From JBQTII01 sp052387905 (GTDB lineage: Bacteria; Actinomycetota; Actinomycetes; Sporichthyales; Sporichthyaceae): 64,000 bases of DNA. Within the stretch, counting starts at the first letter, position 1, and the number at the start of each line of letters is the position of its first letter. The stretch spans positions 70,436 to 134,435 of the forward strand of contig JBQTIR010000013.1 of assembly GCA_052387905.1 (NCBI GenBank), in the 5' to 3' direction. The notes below the pieces were generated by a model. The model did no database searches, had not been told where the DNA came from, and saw nothing but the letters and a program-made list of their open reading frames with translations. The position numbers and the translations under genes are program-made. Shown here one piece after another: positions 1-8,337 of this stretch.

Positions 1-554
1 CCGCGGTGGCCTTCCCGGCGCTCCCGGAGATGGCGCTGGCCCGCTTCGCCGCCTCCCTGCTCGTCGCGGTGCTCGTCGGGTGGCTGTGGTTGCGCTTCGG
101 CTCCGCGGAGCGCCTGCGGCTGCGCCCGGGCGCCGACGCCGACGAGCACACCGGCAAGTGGACCGCGATGCGCTCCAACGCCGAACACGACCTGTTGCAC
201 GCCGGCGGCTTCCTGGTGGTCGGGGCCATGATCGCCGCCACGGTGAACGTCTCGCTGCCCGCCGGGCTGGTCGATTCCCTCGGCGGTGAGTTCGTCGTCG
301 CGGTGCTCACCCTCACGCTGCTGGCAATCGTGCTCGCGATCTGCTCCGAGGCCGACGCCTTCGTCGCCGCCAGCATGACCGCGTTCCCGAGGACTGCCCA
401 ACTGGCGTTCATGGTCGTCGGCCCGGTCGCCGATGTCCGCCTGATCGCCCTGCACGTCGGCACGTTCGGGCGTCGCTTCGCCTATCTGTTCGTGCCGATG
501 GCGATCGCGGTGGCGGTGGCGGTCAGCGTCGGGGTCGGGGAGGTGCTGCTGTGA
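1..554 (+). CDS. YraQ-type permease, C-terminal part (5' end outside window)
   Basis: The reading frame is already open at the left edge, so only the last ~183 residues of a longer membrane permease are visible. It shows hydrophobic segments at about residues 10-30, 63-85, 95-115 and 158-180 of the visible part, and a motif around CSEADAFVAAS that is typical of the second half of YraQ/DUF318 (PF03773) permeases. Family members have about 300-350 residues in two similar halves; the transported substrate is not established. The stop overlaps the next gene by 4 nt (GTGA), so the two are translationally coupled. That next gene is the usual partner of YraQ permeases, which strengthens the call. 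The true start cannot be seen. Confidence 0.8.
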   Translation, partial: AVAFPALPEMALARFAASLLVAVLVGWLWLRFGSAERLRLRPGADADEHTGKWTAMRSNAEHDLLHAGGFLVVGAMIAATVNVSLPAGLVDSLGGEFVVAVLTLTLLAIVLAICSEADAFVAASMTAFPRTAQLAFMVVGPVADVRLIALHVGTFGRRFAYLFVPMAIAVAVAVSVGVGEVLL

Positions 555-1267
555 TCCGCGAGGCGCGCGCCGTCCTGCTGCTGCTGCTCGGCAACGCGAT
601 CCTCGGGTTGGCGCTGCGCGGGGACCACGTCGATTACGTCAAGCCCGTGATGCGCTGGCCGCTGGTCGCCACCGGCGCGCTGGTGGCACTGCTCGGGCTC
701 GTGCAGTTGATCTCGATGTTGCGCGAGCACAAGCGCGATCGTGGCCACGAACACAGCGAGCGCGGCGGGCACGAGCACGACCACGGTCCGCGAGTGGCCT
801 GGCTGTTGGTGCTTCCGGTCTTCGCGATCCTGGTGATCGCACCACCGCCGCTGGGGTCCTTCGCGGCGGCCCGCGACGACGGCACCGTCGCGCAGCCCAC
901 CGAATCGGTGTTCCCGCCGCTGCCCGAGGGCGGCCCGACCAGGTTGTCACTGACGGAGTACTCGGTGCGCGCCATCTGGGACACCGGACTCACCCTGACC
1001 GGCCGTCAGGTGGTGATGAGCGGATTCGCGACCCCGGCCGAGAACGGGAACTGGTACCTGACCCGGATGACGCTGGTGTGCTGCGCGGCCGATGCGCAGG
1101 CCCGCAAGGTTGAGATCCGCGGGGCGCCGGCTCCGCCCACCGACAGTTGGGTCCAGGTGGAGGGGACGTTCACCCCGTCGGAGGCGGCGAATCAGGAAGA
1201 CGCGATCGCCGCGCTGGATGCCCAGACCGTGACCGCCGTCGAGGCACCCGAAGACACCTACGAATAG
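551..1267 (+). CDS. TIGR03943-type putative permease subunit (DUF1980-like)
   Basis: A 238-residue membrane protein starting with GTG inside the stop region of the upstream permease. Two hydrophobic stretches (about residues 5-20 and 30-55) are followed by a His/Asp/Glu-rich segment (about 58-80, several His including HEHSERGGHEHDHG), then a third hydrophobic segment (85-100) and a soluble C-terminal domain. That C-terminal domain contains a CC pair (about residues 177-178, VCCAADAQ) typical of the TIGR03943 family. Family knowledge: TIGR03943 proteins are encoded with YraQ permeases and form a two-part membrane system of unknown substrate. The His-rich loop suggests metal binding, which is inference. 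Family assignment is fairly sure, function is not. Confidence 0.75.
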   Translation: MIREARAVLLLLLGNAILGLALRGDHVDYVKPVMRWPLVATGALVALLGLVQLISMLREHKRDRGHEHSERGGHEHDHGPRVAWLLVLPVFAILVIAPPPLGSFAAARDDGTVAQPTESVFPPLPEGGPTRLSLTEYSVRAIWDTGLTLTGRQVVMSGFATPAENGNWYLTRMTLVCCAADAQARKVEIRGAPAPPTDSWVQVEGTFTPSEAANQEDAIAALDAQTVTAVEAPEDTYE

Positions 1268-1279
1268 GCAGGGCGCACC

Positions 1280-1516
1280 TCAGAGCTGAATCAGCCCGAT
1301 CACGACCAGCGCCGTGAGTGCGCTCACCCGGATCACCCGTCCGGCAGGCGGCAGCACGGGCCAGAACGTCCGCAACAGTGACCCCAGGACAGCGGCGACC
1401 GCGAGGATCAGCAGAAACCCGATCGGTCCGCCGAGCGCCAAGCCGCCGATGACGCCGACGGCGACCAGGATCGGCATCACGGGTTTCGGTAACCGGCTCA
1501 GGAGGGTCGCTGCCAC
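1280..1516 (-). CDS. Small membrane protein, DUF3017-like
   Basis: A 78-residue protein on the minus strand, convergent with the permease pair. I chose the GTG at 1516 because upstream of it the frame continues with composition unlike the hydrophobic core. The chain has three hydrophobic segments (about residues 15-33, 36-50 and 60-77) separated by short basic turns, ending in ALTALVVIGLIQL. Size and pattern resemble the actinobacterial DUF3017 family of small three-helix membrane proteins, whose function is unknown. Similarity was judged by eye and the assignment is moderate. It lies back to back with the ABM-domain gene. Confidence 0.55.
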   Translation of the reverse strand: MAATLLSRLPKPVMPILVAVGVIGGLALGGPIGFLLILAVAAVLGSLLRTFWPVLPPAGRVIRVSALTALVVIGLIQL

Positions 1517-1606
1517 GACGCCATCCTGCCAAGCAGCCGCGAGGACACGGCCAACGGCTCCTGCGTCGCCGACGCGGCGGGCCCGTGGCAGTGGTGGGAT
1601 GGACGG

Positions 1607-1912
1607 ATGCTGCTCGTGGCGCGTGTGGACTCCGTCGATGACCCGCAGGTGTTCCTTGCCGATGCCCATGCGGCCCTGGCGGCCCTGGCCACCCGCCCCG
1701 GCTGGGTCTCGGGCACGGTCGGTCGGGCGTTGGACGACGGGAGTGCGTTTGTCGTGGTGTGCCGCTGGGAGGACGTCGGATCGGGCCGGCGCGGGCTGAG
1801 TACCGGCGCCGTCCGAACGCAGATCATGCCGTTGATGGCGCGATTTCCCGCCGAGGCGACCACCTTCGAGATCGTGGACGACGCCCCTGGCCCACCCAGC
1901 GTGCAGCGGTAA
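1607..1912 (+). CDS. Antibiotic biosynthesis monooxygenase (ABM) domain protein
   Basis: A 101-residue protein with ATG start. The alternation MLLVARVDS, then a helix around DAHAALAALATRPGW, a strand GTVGRALDD, a strand AFVVVCRWED and a final strand TTFEIVDD follows the ferredoxin-like alpha/beta fold of dimeric ABM-domain proteins (PF03992, about 95-105 residues). Such proteins include small oxygenases and many of unknown substrate. No cofactor-binding residues can be assigned here. The stop codon overlaps the -10 box of the following glycyl-tRNA synthetase gene, so it is probably not in one transcript with it. The fold call is reasonable; the substrate is unknown. Confidence 0.6.
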   Translation: MLLVARVDSVDDPQVFLADAHAALAALATRPGWVSGTVGRALDDGSAFVVVCRWEDVGSGRRGLSTGAVRTQIMPLMARFPAEATTFEIVDDAPGPPSVQR

Positions 1913-1915
1913 CCT
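1910..1915 (+). promoter_or_regulatory. -10 box for leaderless glyS transcript
   Basis: TAACCT fits the actinobacterial TANNNT -10 consensus. It is followed by exactly 6 nt and then the GTG start of the glycyl-tRNA synthetase gene at 1922, so transcription would begin on the start codon. No Shine-Dalgarno sequence precedes the GTG. The hexamer overlaps the TAA stop of the upstream gene. Confidence 0.6.
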
Positions 1916-1921
1916 GCACCG

Positions 1922-3274
1922 GTGCCAGCCGACCGTCTCGACGCCATCGTCGGGCTGTGCCGCCGCCGCGGCTTCGTGTATCCGGCGGCCGAGATCTATG
2001 CACCCACCTGCCCGGCCTGGGATTTCGGCCCGCTCGGGGTCGAGCTCAAGGAGAACATCCGGCGGGCGTGGTGGAAGGCGTGCGTGCAGGGCCGCGACGA
2101 CGTCGTCGGAATGGACACCGCGGTGATCCTGCCGCCGGCGGTCTGGCAGGCCTCCGGGCACGTGGAGTCCTTCGTCGATGACGTGCTGCGCTGCCGCTCG
2201 TGTCACCGCCGATTCACCGGCGACGAGGTCTCCGGCGCCCCCGGCGGGCCGGTAACGGAATGCCCAGCCTGCGGAAGTCGCAATTCCTTTCCGGCGCCGG
2301 TGCGCCTTCACGCGCTACTGCCGACGGCACTGCCGGGCGCCGAGGGCGGCGCCGAGGCGCGTCATCTGCGACCGGAGTCCGCCCAGGGAGCCTTCGTCAA
2401 TCTCGCGAACGTGATGACGACGGCGCGCAAGCGCCCGCCGTTCGGCATCGCGCAGTGCGGGCCCAGCTTCCGCAACGAACCCGTCCGCGCCACCTTCCTG
2501 CTGCATGCGGCGGAATCCACCAGGTGTGAGTTGGAGTTCTTCGTCCGGCCCGGTACCGAGGAAGCCTGGCACGAGTACTGGCTGGGGGAGCGCTGGAACT
2601 GGTACCTCGATCTCGGGCTGCCCGAGGCCGACCTCGTCCGCTCCGAACGACCCGCGCAGACCCGCGCGCACTACGCCCTGCGCACCGTGGACATCCGCTA
2701 CCGCTTCGGCTTCCCCGCCGATGAGTGGGCTGCGCTGGAGGGGATCAGTAATCGGGGGGACGGGGATCTCCTCGCGCACGCCAAACATTCCGGGGCGGAC
2801 CTGACCTACTTCGACCAGGACAGCGGCGAGCGGTGGGCGCCGCAGGTCATCGAGAGTTCGGCTGCTCTAGGGCGTTGTGTGCTGGCGTTCCTCGCGGCCG
2901 CCTACGCGCAGGACAGCGCCCCGAGCGCGAAGGGCACTGCGCAACCCCGGACGGTGCTGCGCCTGGACCCGCGCCTGGCCCCGGTCAAGGTCGCCGTGCT
3001 GCCGCTCTCGCGCAACGCCGAGCTCTCCCCGCGGGCCCGGGAGCTCGCCGCCGCGCTGCGCCGGAGCTGGAATGTGGAGTTCGACGACGCGGGCGCGATC
3101 GGTCGCCGCTATCGGCGCCAGGACGAGATCGGCACTCCCTTCTGCGTGACGCTGGACTTCGACACGCCGGGCGACTCGGCGGTGACCGTGCGCGAGCGCG
3201 ACACCATGGCCCAGGAGCGGGTCTCGCTGGACAAGATCGCCGGGTACCTGGCCGAGCGGCTTGTGGGGTGCTGA
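1922..3274 (+). CDS. glyS: Glycyl-tRNA synthetase (divergent)
   Basis: A 450-residue class II synthetase of the dimeric GlyRS type that charges tRNA-Gly in the cytoplasm. Recognisable parts are WDFGPLGVELKENI (about residues 36-49), the QGRDDVVGMD segment (56-65), a CxxC zinc-binding pair (RCRSC and CPACG), LRPESAQGAFVN (about 149-160), motif 2 with FRNE, and an anticodon-binding domain in the last ~110 residues. Several normally invariant spots differ: LRPETAQG reads LRPESAQG, the stretch after FRNE is VRATFLLHAAESTRCELEFF rather than the usual TPxNFxFRTREFEQMEMEFF, and the motif 3 region reads SSAALGR instead of PSxGLDR. It could be a paralogue with altered activity. The end overlaps dusB by 7 nt. 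Confidence 0.85.
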   Translation: MPADRLDAIVGLCRRRGFVYPAAEIYAPTCPAWDFGPLGVELKENIRRAWWKACVQGRDDVVGMDTAVILPPAVWQASGHVESFVDDVLRCRSCHRRFTGDEVSGAPGGPVTECPACGSRNSFPAPVRLHALLPTALPGAEGGAEARHLRPESAQGAFVNLANVMTTARKRPPFGIAQCGPSFRNEPVRATFLLHAAESTRCELEFFVRPGTEEAWHEYWLGERWNWYLDLGLPEADLVRSERPAQTRAHYALRTVDIRYRFGFPADEWAALEGISNRGDGDLLAHAKHSGADLTYFDQDSGERWAPQVIESSAALGRCVLAFLAAAYAQDSAPSAKGTAQPRTVLRLDPRLAPVKVAVLPLSRNAELSPRARELAAALRRSWNVEFDDAGAIGRRYRRQDEIGTPFCVTLDFDTPGDSAVTVRERDTMAQERVSLDKIAGYLAERLVGC

Positions 3275-4395
3275 AACTGGGGGACCGTCAGATCTGGCCG
3301 CCGGTGGTTCTCGCGCCGATGGCCGGCATCACCAACCGGGCCTTCCGTGCGCTGTGCGCAGAGTACGGCGGCGGGGTCTACGTCAACGAGATGATCACCG
3401 CCCGCGGGCTCGTCGAGGGCGACCGTACGACGCGGGCGATGGTCAGTTTCACCCCCGGCGAATCCCTGCGTAGCTTGCAGCTCTACGGCACCGACGCGGC
3501 CAGTATCGGCGCGGCCGTGCGGTTGGTGGTGGCCGAGGACCTCGCCGACCACGTCGACCTCAACTTCGGCTGCCCCGTCCCCAAGGTGACCCGCAAAGGC
3601 GGGGGGGCGGCGCTGCCCTACAAGCGGGCGCTGTTCGCGCGAATCATCTCTGCGGCCGTCGAAGGGTCCGGTGGTCAAGTCCCGGTGACGATCAAGATGC
3701 GGATCGGGATCGACGAGACCCACCACACGTTCCTGCAGGCCGGCCAGATCGCCGCCGAGCTCGGGGTGGCCTGGGTCGCGCTGCATGCCCGTACCGCTGC
3801 CCAGCACTACTCCGGCACTGCGGACTGGAGCGCGATCGCTGCCCTCAAGGAGCACCTGGCCCCCACCGGAGTGCCAGTGCTCGGCAACGGCGACATCTGG
3901 GAAGCCGCGGACGCGCTGGCGATGGTGGCGCAGACCGGGTGCGACGGGGTGGTGGTGGGCCGCGGGTGCCTGGGCCGGCCCTGGCTGTTCGCCAACCTCG
4001 CCGCGGCCTTCGATGGTCGTCCCGACCCCGGGCATCCGGATTTGGGGGCCGTGACCGCGACGCTGCGCCGGCACTTCGCGCTGATGGCCGAGGACTACGG
4101 CGAGCTGGCGGCCGCCCGCGAGATCCGTAAGCACATCGCCTGGTACCTCAAGGGCTTTGCGGTTGGTTCGGCCACCCGCACCGCCCTGGGACTGGTCGGA
4201 TCCGGCGCCGAACTCGACGAGTTGCTGCGTGGCCTCGATCACACCCAGGCGTTCCCGTCGGCGACTCTCGGGGCTCCCCGCGGGCGTAGCGGCGCTCCGC
4301 GACGGGTCGCGCTGCCCCAGGGCTGGCTCGATGACCCTGACGACGGGGTGGCCGAGCCCGAGGAGCCGGGCATGGCTGCACTGTCCGGGGGGTAG
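3268..4395 (+). CDS. dusB: tRNA dihydrouridine synthase
   Basis: A 375-residue FMN enzyme that reduces uridines in tRNA D-loops. The TIM barrel opens with APMAGITNRAFRALCAEYG (about residues 14-32). The catalytic cysteine lies in NFGCPVPKVTRKGGGAAL (about 97-114). KMRIGIDE, LHARTAAQHYSG, GNGDIW and GRGCLGRPW follow as in DusB, and the last ~60 residues are the helical tRNA-binding part. The GTG at 3268 is used because it gives the expected N-terminus and overlaps the glyS stop by 7 nt, implying coupled translation; a CTG one codon later is the alternative. Pairing with a tRNA synthetase gene fits a translation role. The C-terminal tail is slightly extended and Pro/Gly-rich. Confidence 0.93.
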   Translation: MLKLGDRQIWPPVVLAPMAGITNRAFRALCAEYGGGVYVNEMITARGLVEGDRTTRAMVSFTPGESLRSLQLYGTDAASIGAAVRLVVAEDLADHVDLNFGCPVPKVTRKGGGAALPYKRALFARIISAAVEGSGGQVPVTIKMRIGIDETHHTFLQAGQIAAELGVAWVALHARTAAQHYSGTADWSAIAALKEHLAPTGVPVLGNGDIWEAADALAMVAQTGCDGVVVGRGCLGRPWLFANLAAAFDGRPDPGHPDLGAVTATLRRHFALMAEDYGELAAAREIRKHIAWYLKGFAVGSATRTALGLVGSGAELDELLRGLDHTQAFPSATLGAPRGRSGAPRRVALPQGWLDDPDDGVAEPEEPGMAALSGG

Positions 4396-4511
4396 GGCTC
4401 ACCCTCACAGGCTGCGTACAGAAGTCGAGGACGCCTCAGGAGATCAATTCGCCCATTCAGGGGTGGAGAGGGAAGAATCGCCCGCAGCGCGCCCGAGAGA
4501 GCGAGACACCT

Positions 4512-6059
4512 ATGGCATCCGAGGCCCAGACCTCCCCCGAGCTGACCTCCCCCCGCGACTCCGACGACCTCCCCGTCGTCGTCATCGGCGCGGGCCCGGC
4601 CGGGCTGACCGCGGCCCTGGAGCTGGTTCGCCGTGACCGCAAGGTGCTGGTCCTGGAGGCTACCGACCAGATCGGTGGCATCAGCCGCACCGAGGTCCGC
4701 GACGGCTGGCGCTTCGACATCGGCGGTCACCGCTTCTTCACCAAGGTGCCCGAGGTCGAGAAGTTCTGGCACGAGGTCCTGCCGGACGAGGACTTCCTGC
4801 AGCGCCCGCGGATGAGCCGCATCTTCTACGGCGGCAAGCTCTTCGACTACCCGCTCAAGGCGGGAAACGCGCTCAAGGGCCTCGGCATCATCGAGGCCAT
4901 CCGCTGCGTGCTGTCCTACGCCTGGGTGCGCATCCACCCGCCGAAGGACCAGACCAACTTCGAGGGCTGGGTGGCGGCGCGCTTCGGCTGGCGGCTGTAC
5001 CGGATCTTCTTCAAGACCTACACCGAGAAGCTCTGGGGCATCTCCGGTACCGAGATCCAGGCCGATTGGGCCGCGCAGCGCATCAAGAACCTCTCGCTGA
5101 TGGGTGCGATCAAGAACGCGATCTTCCAGCCCAAGGGCCAGACCGAGATCACCACGCTGATCGACCGTTTCCAGTACCCCAAGTACGGCCCCGGGATGAT
5201 GTGGGAGCGCTGCCGCGACCTCGTCGTCGAGGGTGGGGGTGAGGTCCTGATGGAGTCACCCGTGGTGGCCCTGCACCGCTCGGGCGACCGCGTCGAGGCC
5301 GTCACGATCCTGTCCGGCGGTGAAGAGAAGCTGATCAAGTGCTCCGACGTCATCTCCTCGATGCCGCTGCAGCACCTGGTGCTGGGCATGGACCCCAAGG
5401 CCCCCAAGGAGGTCGCGGACGCGGCCAACGGACTCGGCTACCGGGACTTCCTCACCGTCGCCCTCGTCGTGCCGGAGGCCTCCGGCTTCCCCGACAACTG
5501 GATCTACATTCACACCCCCGGCGTTCTGGTCGGCCGCATCCAGAACTACGGGTCGTGGTCGCCGTACCTGGTCAAGGACGGACGGACCTGCCTGGGTATG
5601 GAGTACTTCGTCAACGAGGGCGACGGCACCTGGAGCTCGTCGGATGAGGACCTGATCGAGCTCGCCAAGCGCGAACTCGCCGAGTTGAAGCTCGTCGCCC
5701 CCTCGGCCATCGAGGCCGGCTACGTGGTGCGCGTGCCCAAGGCGTACCCGATCTACGACGAGGGCTACGACGTCAAGGTTGACGTGATCCGCGACTGGCT
5801 CGCCGCCGAGACCACCAACGTGCAGGCCACCGGACGCAACGGCATGCACCGCTACAACAACCAGGACCACTCGATGGTCACCGCGATGTACGCCGTGGAC
5901 AACATCTGCGCCCCCGCCGGTGAACCCCGGCCCCGTGACCTGTGGACGGTCAACGTCGAAGAGGAGTACCACGAGGAGAAGAGCGCCGGCCCGAAGGAGT
6001 CCGGCGCTACCTCAGCAGCCGGGACTGGCCGCAGCGCACCGATCCTGCCCAAGCGCTGA
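4512..6059 (+). CDS. NAD(P)/FAD-dependent oxidoreductase, UDP-galactopyranose mutase/amine-oxidase-like
   Basis: A 515-residue flavoprotein. The Rossmann dinucleotide-binding motif VVVIGAGPAGLTAALEL (about residues 20-36) is followed by VLEATDQIGGISRT (48-61), which contacts FAD. A conserved DIGGHRFFTK segment (about 73-82) and a C-terminal FAD-closing motif around ATGRNGMHRYNNQDHS (about 438-453) match a family of ~500-residue proteins annotated as FAD-dependent oxidoreductase or protoporphyrinogen-oxidase-like, common in Actinobacteria near glycosyltransferases. The last ~35 residues are low-complexity. It is followed after 4 nt by a membrane mannosyltransferase, so a role in cell-envelope sugar metabolism is plausible but inferred. 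The exact substrate is unknown. Confidence 0.82.
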   Translation: MASEAQTSPELTSPRDSDDLPVVVIGAGPAGLTAALELVRRDRKVLVLEATDQIGGISRTEVRDGWRFDIGGHRFFTKVPEVEKFWHEVLPDEDFLQRPRMSRIFYGGKLFDYPLKAGNALKGLGIIEAIRCVLSYAWVRIHPPKDQTNFEGWVAARFGWRLYRIFFKTYTEKLWGISGTEIQADWAAQRIKNLSLMGAIKNAIFQPKGQTEITTLIDRFQYPKYGPGMMWERCRDLVVEGGGEVLMESPVVALHRSGDRVEAVTILSGGEEKLIKCSDVISSMPLQHLVLGMDPKAPKEVADAANGLGYRDFLTVALVVPEASGFPDNWIYIHTPGVLVGRIQNYGSWSPYLVKDGRTCLGMEYFVNEGDGTWSSSDEDLIELAKRELAELKLVAPSAIEAGYVVRVPKAYPIYDEGYDVKVDVIRDWLAAETTNVQATGRNGMHRYNNQDHSMVTAMYAVDNICAPAGEPRPRDLWTVNVEEEYHEEKSAGPKESGATSAAGTGRSAPILPKR

Positions 6060-6063
6060 TGCC

Positions 6064-7674
6064 TTGACGGAAAGCCTGCTCCCCACTGCCCGCTCGGCGC
6101 CGCGTGACGCGGCGACCGGGCGCGCGCTCTGGTGGGTGCTGGTCTCCGCCCGCCTGCGGCCGCTGGCCGGACCGCTGGTCACGGCTGTGGTGGCCGCCGG
6201 GGTCGCGCTGCGGCTTTGGTCACCGTCGCCATTCTGGCTCGACGAGGCGCAGAGCGTGGCCTTCGCCGCGCGCCCGCTGGCGGACCTGCAGGGCGCGCTG
6301 GAGACCGATGGCGCCCCGCCGCTGTACTACGTCCTGCTGCACGGCTGGCTCTCACTCGCCGACACCCTCGGATTCGGCGACGGCGTCTGGGTCGCGCGTT
6401 CGCTGTCGATGGTCGCGGCGCTGGCCGCGCTTCCGCTGGCCTACCTGGTCGGGCGGCGCCTGGGTGGGACCCGGCGGCACGGGGTCGTCACGCTGTTGGT
6501 GCTGGCGTCCAACCCGTGGGCGATCAAGTACGCCGGCGAGGCGCGGATGTACTCCCTGGTCGTGCTGTTGGTGCTCGTCGCCGTCCTGGCGGGGGACTGG
6601 CTGCGCCGCCGCCAGGACGCCCTGCCGGTCATCGCCGTCGCGGTCCTCACCGCGGCCCTGCTGCTGACCCACTACTGGTCAATCTTCCTGCTCGGGGCCC
6701 TCGGCCTGATCCTTCTCGGGCGCGCGCTGCAGATTCCGGCCGAGCGCCCACTCGCGCGTCGCGCGGTGACCGGGATGGCGGCCGGCGCCCTCGTCTTCCT
6801 GCCCTGGGTGCCGACGATGTTGCACCAGAGCGCCCACACCGGCGCCCCGTGGGCCCCGCGCCCGGACCTCGGCGACCTGGCCCATCTGCCGCTGGACTGG
6901 GCGGGCGGCACCGGGCCGGTCGGCTGGACCCTGGGCGCGATGCTCGTGCCGTTGATGCTGATCGCGGTCTACGCCCGCCGCCGGTCCGGCTCCGATGTCG
7001 TCATCGGGGTACGCCCCCATGGAGTGACCGCGCTGCTCGGGCTGCTCCTCGCGCTCACGCTGGTGCTGGCGCTCGGGCTGTCGATGGCCTCCGGCGGCGC
7101 CGTGGTGGGGCGCTACACCGCGGTGGTCGTGCCCGTCGTCGTCCTGCTGATCGCGTTCGGCGTCATCACGTTGCCCCGCACTGCCGGGCTGACGGTGCTG
7201 AGCCTGCTCGTGAGCCTTGGCTTGCTCGGCGGTCTCACCGTCGCGACGACCGATCACAGTCACGCCGGCCGGGTCGCGGACGCCCTGAACTCCCGCGCCG
7301 ACGCCGGCGACCTCCTCGTGTACTGCCCCGACCAACTCGCCCCGGGCGTGGAGGCGCGCCTGCAGGTGCCGGGGCTGGAGCGGTTGACCCTGCCGGCGCA
7401 GGCCGACCCGACCGTCGTGGACTGGACCGACTACACCGACGCCATCGATGCGCTGCGCCTGCGCCGCCTCGCCGAGGACATCGCCGACGTGGTCAAGGCC
7501 GACCCCAGCGCTGCCATCTGGCTGGTCACCAGCGTGAGCACCTACCGCACCCACACCGAGGTCTGTGACCCCTTGCGCACCCGCCTGGTCGCCGCCCTCG
7601 GCGCGCCGAACCAGGTGCTGGACGGCACCGCCCGCGGCGGCGAGAAGGCCGTCCTGGAGCGCTTCACCCGCTAG
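6064..7674 (+). CDS. GT-C family membrane glycosyltransferase (GT39/mannosyltransferase-like)
   Basis: A protein of about 536 residues starting with TTG just after the previous stop; a GTG 23 codons later is the alternative. It has about nine to eleven hydrophobic segments. Near the N-terminus, just after the first membrane helix, the motif FWLDEAQSVAFA carries the acidic residue typical of GT-C enzymes using polyprenyl-phosphate sugars. NPWAIKYAGEARMY further on matches the EARMY signature of the same group. The C-terminal ~160 residues form an extracytoplasmic domain. By family knowledge it transfers a sugar, often mannose, from a lipid carrier outside the membrane; acceptor and donor are unknown. 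Close linkage to the FAD enzyme suggests a shared envelope pathway. Confidence 0.8.
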   Translation: MTESLLPTARSAPRDAATGRALWWVLVSARLRPLAGPLVTAVVAAGVALRLWSPSPFWLDEAQSVAFAARPLADLQGALETDGAPPLYYVLLHGWLSLADTLGFGDGVWVARSLSMVAALAALPLAYLVGRRLGGTRRHGVVTLLVLASNPWAIKYAGEARMYSLVVLLVLVAVLAGDWLRRRQDALPVIAVAVLTAALLLTHYWSIFLLGALGLILLGRALQIPAERPLARRAVTGMAAGALVFLPWVPTMLHQSAHTGAPWAPRPDLGDLAHLPLDWAGGTGPVGWTLGAMLVPLMLIAVYARRRSGSDVVIGVRPHGVTALLGLLLALTLVLALGLSMASGGAVVGRYTAVVVPVVVLLIAFGVITLPRTAGLTVLSLLVSLGLLGGLTVATTDHSHAGRVADALNSRADAGDLLVYCPDQLAPGVEARLQVPGLERLTLPAQADPTVVDWTDYTDAIDALRLRRLAEDIADVVKADPSAAIWLVTSVSTYRTHTEVCDPLRTRLVAALGAPNQVLDGTARGGEKAVLERFTR

Positions 7675-7688
7675 AGGGGCAGTGACCG

Positions 7689-7988
7689 TTACGAGAGGTC
7701 GAAGGCGAAGCTGATGGCCTCGGTGAGCTGGTGCTTCTGGTCCTCATCGAGCAGACCCACGAAGCGGCCCAGCAAGGACGCGCTGATCAGCTGAATCTGA
7801 TCGCAGGAGATCACCGATACCGCATCGATGCCGTTGGCGGTGTTGACCGGCACCTCGGAGCCGATGCCGTAGACCCGCGTGGTGATCGGCGCAACGACCA
7901 CTGCGTTGAGCAGCGGAATCATGTGCGCGCGGGTGAGGACGACGGCCGGACGGACCTTCTGCAACCTCACGAGGTGGATGGAGCGCAC
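7689..7988 (-). CDS. mazF: MazF family endoribonuclease toxin
   Basis: A compact 99-residue toxin of the MazF/PemK family that cleaves RNA. The N-terminus MRSIHLVRLQKVRPAVVLTR, the core VVVAPITTRVYG, SEVPV and VSVISCDQIQLI closely follow the mycobacterial MazF3 type, which lacks the longer first loop of E. coli MazF. The conserved Arg in KVRPAVV and Thr in APITT are the usual catalytic residues. The start overlaps the antitoxin gene by 22 nt, the standard antitoxin-first arrangement with coupled translation. It is convergent with the mannosyltransferase gene, 14 nt away. Confidence 0.9.
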   Translation of the reverse strand: MRSIHLVRLQKVRPAVVLTRAHMIPLLNAVVVAPITTRVYGIGSEVPVNTANGIDAVSVISCDQIQLISASLLGRFVGLLDEDQKHQLTEAISFAFDLS

Positions 7989-8257
7989 GCCTTCTCCCAG
8001 TCGGTGTCGTCCAGGTCGGCCCAGGCGGCGTTGGTGCTCTCGGCGCTGTGTTGCGGATCGACGGGGTCCGGGTCAGGACCAGCGGCCAGATACAGCGTGA
8101 TCTCGCGCTCCTGCATCGCTGCGCGGGTCAGCCTGCGGTCGGCCTCGAGGATCGCCACCCGGATGGCGTCGGACCGGGTCGCGAGGCCACGGTCGGCCTG
8201 GATCCGCGCCAGGGCGTTGTCCAGTTCGGCGTCGGTGCGCAGTGAGATCGAGGCCAC
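7967..8257 (-). CDS. mazE: Ribbon-helix-helix antitoxin of the MazF pair
   Basis: A 96-residue protein. Residues 1-45 (SISLRTDAELDNALARIQ, then LATRSDAIRVAILEAD) fit a ribbon-helix-helix DNA-binding domain, with a beta strand at the start and two helices. The acidic C-terminal half (PDPDPVDPQHSAEST, WADLDDTDWE) is the likely toxin-binding tail. The GTG at 8257 is preferred over longer alternatives because it puts the start 6 nt from a TACACT -10 box and begins the domain correctly. By family knowledge it neutralises MazF and autoregulates the operon. The toxin gene overlaps its 3' end. Confidence 0.85.
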   Translation of the reverse strand: MASISLRTDAELDNALARIQADRGLATRSDAIRVAILEADRRLTRAAMQEREITLYLAAGPDPDPVDPQHSAESTNAAWADLDDTDWEKACAPSTS

Positions 8258-8263
8258 GACGCC

Positions 8264-8269
8264 AGTGTA
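8264..8269 (-). promoter_or_regulatory. -10 box for leaderless mazEF transcript
   Basis: On the minus strand the hexamer reads TACACT and is separated by 6 nt (GGCGTC) from the GTG start at 8257, which places transcription start on the start codon. No ribosome binding site is present. Confidence 0.6.
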
Positions 8270-8337
8270 ATGCGAACGTGCTACGGATGTACGACGTCGT
8301 GCGGCGGTCCACCGAGGCCCTGGTGAGGGCACTGGAA

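Noticed and set aside
4239..4937. Long minus-strand frames opposite dusB and the FAD oxidoreductase.
   Set aside because: High GC leaves opposite frames open; residues are rich in Arg, His, Gly and Gln with no domain pattern.
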